In this document: in pieces, positions 43,050-44,831 of the stretch | How the letters are laid out: every line of letters begins with the position of its first letter | Position numbering within the stretch: position 1 is the first letter of the stretch | Notes under the pieces: generated by a model | Seen by the model: the letters and a program-made list of their open reading frames with translations, nothing else | Told to the model about the DNA's origin: nothing | The model's database searches: none | Source of the DNA: Bacteroidaceae bacterium | GTDB taxonomy: Bacteria; Bacteroidota; Bacteroidia; Bacteroidales; Bacteroidaceae | Direction of reading: 5' to 3' | Length of the DNA stretch: 44,831 nucleotides | NCBI GenBank assembly: GCA_017462065.1 | Contig: JAFTRV010000103.1 | Coordinates: 1-44,831, forward strand | Made by a program: the position numbers and the translations under genes

Positions 43050-44222
43050 TCAATAAAGCAGCCCGAAAGCCCATAATGGGACTTCATTCAGGTGCCCGTG
43101 TTCTATGTCGTCCTTCACGACATAGGCATTATCGACATCCTTTATCTGACGCTGGCCTTTTCTTCTGCCGCCGATTTCAAACGTATACTTGCCTATCTTA
43201 AAGTCCGCGGCACTCGAAGCCGTCACACTATGCGTGACACTTAACCAAGAAAAGAATATTGTTTCTCTTACATTGCCTACATTAGGCTCTTCGTCTGACA
43301 ACGCATAGGCAAGGTTAGGGTTATTCAGATATATCTTGCTGACCTTGCCTAACAGCTTGTATCCCTGCGCATCATCATGCAGAAGATTTATAAGGCCGGC
43401 CTTTTCCAACCATACCACCAAGTCCGCCACATAATTGCGATGAATATCAAGGTCGCGAGCGAGCTTTGAATAGTTAGGCTTGAACGGAACGCTTTGAGCA
43501 ATGATATACAGCAGCATCTTAAGCTTTTCGGCCGTAGAGACAGAAAGCTCAGCGAATTTCGGTATATCAACCTCAAGAATGGCCTTTACCGTATTATCAA
43601 GGCGCAACCCATATCCTTGCTCTTTGAAGTAGGGATAGTACCCCTTTTTCAGATACTCCTTAAAGAGCGCTATCGGGCGGTATTCGCTATAAGGAAAATC
43701 AATTTTATTGGCAAGCACCTGTTCAAGGGCATGCACCGGGACATTCGTGCCATGATTGATTGCCATATATTCCCTGAACGACAATCCGTGCATTCTGTAT
43801 TCCAGCACTCTGCGGCTTAAATCGTGACTGCCTTTCTGCAAATCAAGAATCGAGGAGCCGGTATAACGCACCTTTAACCCCGGCAACATGTCGTAAATGT
43901 TTTTTATCTCCTGCGACCAATTCTTGTATTTGTGTATCTCGTCAATGTATAGCACCTTGCCTCCTAACTTGTAGAACTCTTCGGCAAGCGAAACCAACGT
44001 ATGGGCCGAGAACCACAAATCGTCGGCATATACAAAGAGCGTCGTATCCAAATCGTCATGCAGTTTAATATGCTGCAGAACCAACGTCGTCTTGCCCACG
44101 CCACGGGCCCCGAGGATTGCCACTAAGCGGTCATCCCATGCAATAGCATCGTGTATATTGCGGACGTAAGCCGTGTCCACGCTATTCAATATATTCCGAA
44201 ATTTTGCTATAAGAGTTTTCAT
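43050..44222 (-). CDS. AAA ATPase with DUF4143-type C-terminal domain
   Basis: 390 aa from the ATG at 44222 (MKTLIAKFRNILNSVDTAYV). The frame is open 38 codons further into a Cys-rich, repeat-derived stretch that is not a plausible N-terminus. Walker A is VAILGARGVGKTTLVL (about residues 32-47), Walker B KVLYIDEIHK (about 92-101), and a sensor-like RYTGSSILDLQKG follows. A winged-helix-like segment (LARDLDIHRNYVADLVVWLE, about 270-290) leads to a nuclease-like DUF4143 region (ETIFFSWLSV, FKIGKYTFEIGGRRKGQRQI). Bacteroidota often carry many such genes. Their role is unresolved, with defence, regulation and selfish DNA all proposed. It stands alone between repeats and has two operator-like repeats upstream. 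Confidence 0.9.
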   Translation of the reverse strand: MKTLIAKFRNILNSVDTAYVRNIHDAIAWDDRLVAILGARGVGKTTLVLQHIKLHDDLDTTLFVYADDLWFSAHTLVSLAEEFYKLGGKVLYIDEIHKYKNWSQEIKNIYDMLPGLKVRYTGSSILDLQKGSHDLSRRVLEYRMHGLSFREYMAINHGTNVPVHALEQVLANKIDFPYSEYRPIALFKEYLKKGYYPYFKEQGYGLRLDNTVKAILEVDIPKFAELSVSTAEKLKMLLYIIAQSVPFKPNYSKLARDLDIHRNYVADLVVWLEKAGLINLLHDDAQGYKLLGKVSKIYLNNPNLAYALSDEEPNVGNVRETIFFSWLSVTHSVTASSAADFKIGKYTFEIGGRRKGQRQIKDVDNAYVVKDDIEHGHLNEVPLWAFGLLY

Positions 44223-44243
44223 ACCGTAAAATGTTAGACCATG

Positions 44244-44251
44244 CAAATATA
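44244..44251 (-). promoter_or_regulatory. candidate -7 element of the ATPase gene
   Basis: On the minus strand TATATTTG fits TAnnTTTG and ends 22 bp before the ATG at 44222, giving a leader of about 15 nt. The first operator-like site lies immediately upstream. Confidence 0.5.
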
Positions 44252-44259
44252 ACAAAACC

Positions 44260-44313
44260 GCTGTGGAAAAACAGCAATTTCGCATTAAAAATGCTGTAAA
44301 AAAACAGCAATTT
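44260..44313 (-). promoter_or_regulatory. two repeated inverted-repeat sites upstream of the ATPase gene
   Basis: On the plus strand GCTGTNNAAAAACAGCAATTT occurs twice, at 44260-44280 and 44293-44313, exactly 33 bp (about three helical turns) apart. Each has GCTGT/ACAGC arms with a 6-nt A-rich spacer. Same-face tandem operators just upstream of the -7 element suggest cooperative repression. Confidence 0.65.
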
Positions 44314-44417
44314 AAAGCATCAACCACATAACACATTGATTTTGAGCGTTTAACGAGTAAAGTTGAGAGTTCGGGGTTTAGAGTTGAGAGTTGAGAGTTG
44401 AAAGCTTTAGCTTCGAT

Positions 44418-44489
44418 AACGTGCGTAGCAAATAGTCACGTGAAGCAACGGCGAAGATGTTGCCACGTGGGGTGCGATTAACGCACGTT
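44418..44489 (-). repeat. 72-bp nested stem-loop element, copy B
   Basis: The exact reverse complement of 38301-38372. The shared segment extends to about 44389-44499, roughly 110 bp without a mismatch seen. Confidence 0.9.
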
Positions 44490-44605
44490 GTCAAAGTTGA
44501 GGGTAAGCGAGCAAAAGCCAAGTTTACTTGAGCTTTTACAGCGAGCGTGAGCAACTTCAAGCCCACGGAGTGGGGTTAAAGTTGAGAGTTGAGAGTTTAG
44601 AGAAT

Positions 44606-44676
44606 GTTGGCGGCACTCGCTATCGCCAACAGATTAACGTTTAACGTGTAACGATTAACGAGTAAAGTTGAGAGTT
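44606..44676 (+). repeat. 71-bp direct repeat, right copy
   Basis: Identical to 42809-42879, with the same hairpin at its left end (44606-44630). Together they bracket the ATPase gene and its control region. Confidence 0.92.
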
Positions 44677-44741
44677 GAGAGTTGAGGGTTTAGGGCTTAG
44701 TGTAGGTGAGATTAAAACAAATACCTCGCTTTCGCTCGCCG

Positions 44742-44807
44742 TTATATTCTACCGCAGTCCTCAACCTTAAACTGCGGATTGTTACAATGCGTAGGTCTTT
44801 CTCTCAT
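44742..44807 (-). CDS. possible 21-aa micro-ORF in repeat tail
   Basis: An ATG-to-TAA frame of 21 codons (RERPTHCNNPQFKVEDCGRI after Met) with two Cys. Similar short frames are, to my recollection, often predicted next to this kind of repeat in Bacteroidales, so it may be repeat-borne noise. No promoter or neighbour supports expression. Confidence 0.2.
   Translation of the reverse strand: MRERPTHCNNPQFKVEDCGRI
44752..44777. repeat. hairpin in repeat tail
   Basis: CCGCAGT (44752-44758) and ACTGCGG (44771-44777) form a 7-bp stem with a 12-nt loop. A second hairpin, TACTTTTTC (44808-44816) with GAAAAAGTA (44823-44831), ends the window and may continue beyond it. Confidence 0.55.
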
Positions 44808-44831
44808 TACTTTTTCTCTCGTGAAAAAGTA

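Larger units (their letters stand above)
44347..44706. repeat. composite intergenic repeat, copy 3
   Basis: It holds GTTGAGAGTT units, the second copy of the 72-bp nested stem-loop (44418-44489), a module unique here with a bulged hairpin AAAAGCCAAG/CTTGAGCTTTT (44513-44537), then the right copy of the 71-bp direct repeat (44606-44676) and more GAGAGTTGAG units. It begins 34 bp beyond the second operator-like site of the ATPase gene. Confidence 0.9.
44223..44831. other. right-end intergenic region
   Basis: It contains the ATPase promoter region with two repeated hairpin sites, composite repeat copy 3 (44347-44706), and a tail with two hairpins and a 21-codon micro-ORF. The window ends inside this tail. 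Confidence 0.6.

Noticed and set aside
44223..44336. A 38-codon N-terminal extension of the ATPase
   Set aside because: It runs through the -7 element and the operator-like repeats and encodes a Cys-rich stretch. The ATG at 44222 gives the normal DUF4143 ATPase N-terminus.
44378..44566. A 62-codon minus-strand frame within repeat copy 3
   Set aside because: It runs through the stem-loop and array modules. Its sequence is dictated by the repeat, and identity with copy 1 gives no evidence of selection for protein.
38161..44706. A CRISPR array
   Set aside because: The repeats are short, mosaic and without unique spacers of constant length, and no cas gene is in the window.

Overview
The window looks like chromosomal DNA of a gut-type Bacteroidales (Bacteroidota). 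Support comes from two SusC/SusD outer-membrane pairs, a PorX-type response regulator beside a PorW/SprE-like TPR lipoprotein, starts without clear Shine-Dalgarno sequences, and promoters of the Bacteroides type (TTTG about 18-19 bp upstream of TAnnTTTG). The species cannot be fixed from the sequence; Muribaculaceae, Bacteroides or Prevotella relatives are all possible. Most genes are on the minus strand.

Layout. 1-635: AT-rich, with a degenerate gene remnant. 636-1166 (+): ECF sigma factor. 1176-1913 (-): methyltransferase. 2081-2155 (+): tRNA-Pro(GGG) with its own promoter and terminator. 2255-4708 (+): large secreted CotH-domain protein. 4714-8460 (-): a probable four-gene operon of two FKBP isomerases, an Lrp/AsnC regulator and an unusual amidotransferase-dipeptidase (C26-M19) fusion. 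8821-16284 (+): a block with a small membrane Cys/His protein, porW-like, porX, tsaE, a small unknown gene and a YgiQ-type radical SAM enzyme. 16343-17361 (-): rubredoxin (54 aa) and a Sir2 deacylase.

17407-33228 (-) is the main accessory region: six large envelope genes read as two consecutive triads, fasciclin lipoprotein - SusC - SusD, with no glycosidase, peptidase or regulator between them. 33474-36927 (-): a lipoprotein joining a c-type heme motif to a PD40 propeller, followed by a polytopic membrane protein (DUF6057-like). 37043-38125 (-): chorismate synthase. 38472-42636 (-): etfB - etfA - acyl-CoA dehydrogenase - SlyD-like FKBP with a cysteine-rich tail, an electron-transfer operon. 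43050-44222 (-): a DUF4143-type AAA ATPase.

From 38.1 kb to the right edge the intergenic spaces hold a composite repeat family. It has AT-rich arrays of 7-mer and about 12-mer units, a 72-bp nested stem-loop present as two identical copies in opposite orientation, a 25-bp hairpin, and a 71-bp exact direct repeat on both sides of the ATPase gene. This repeat system, the doubled fasciclin-SusCD operon and the heme/propeller-membrane pair are the parts most worth following up.
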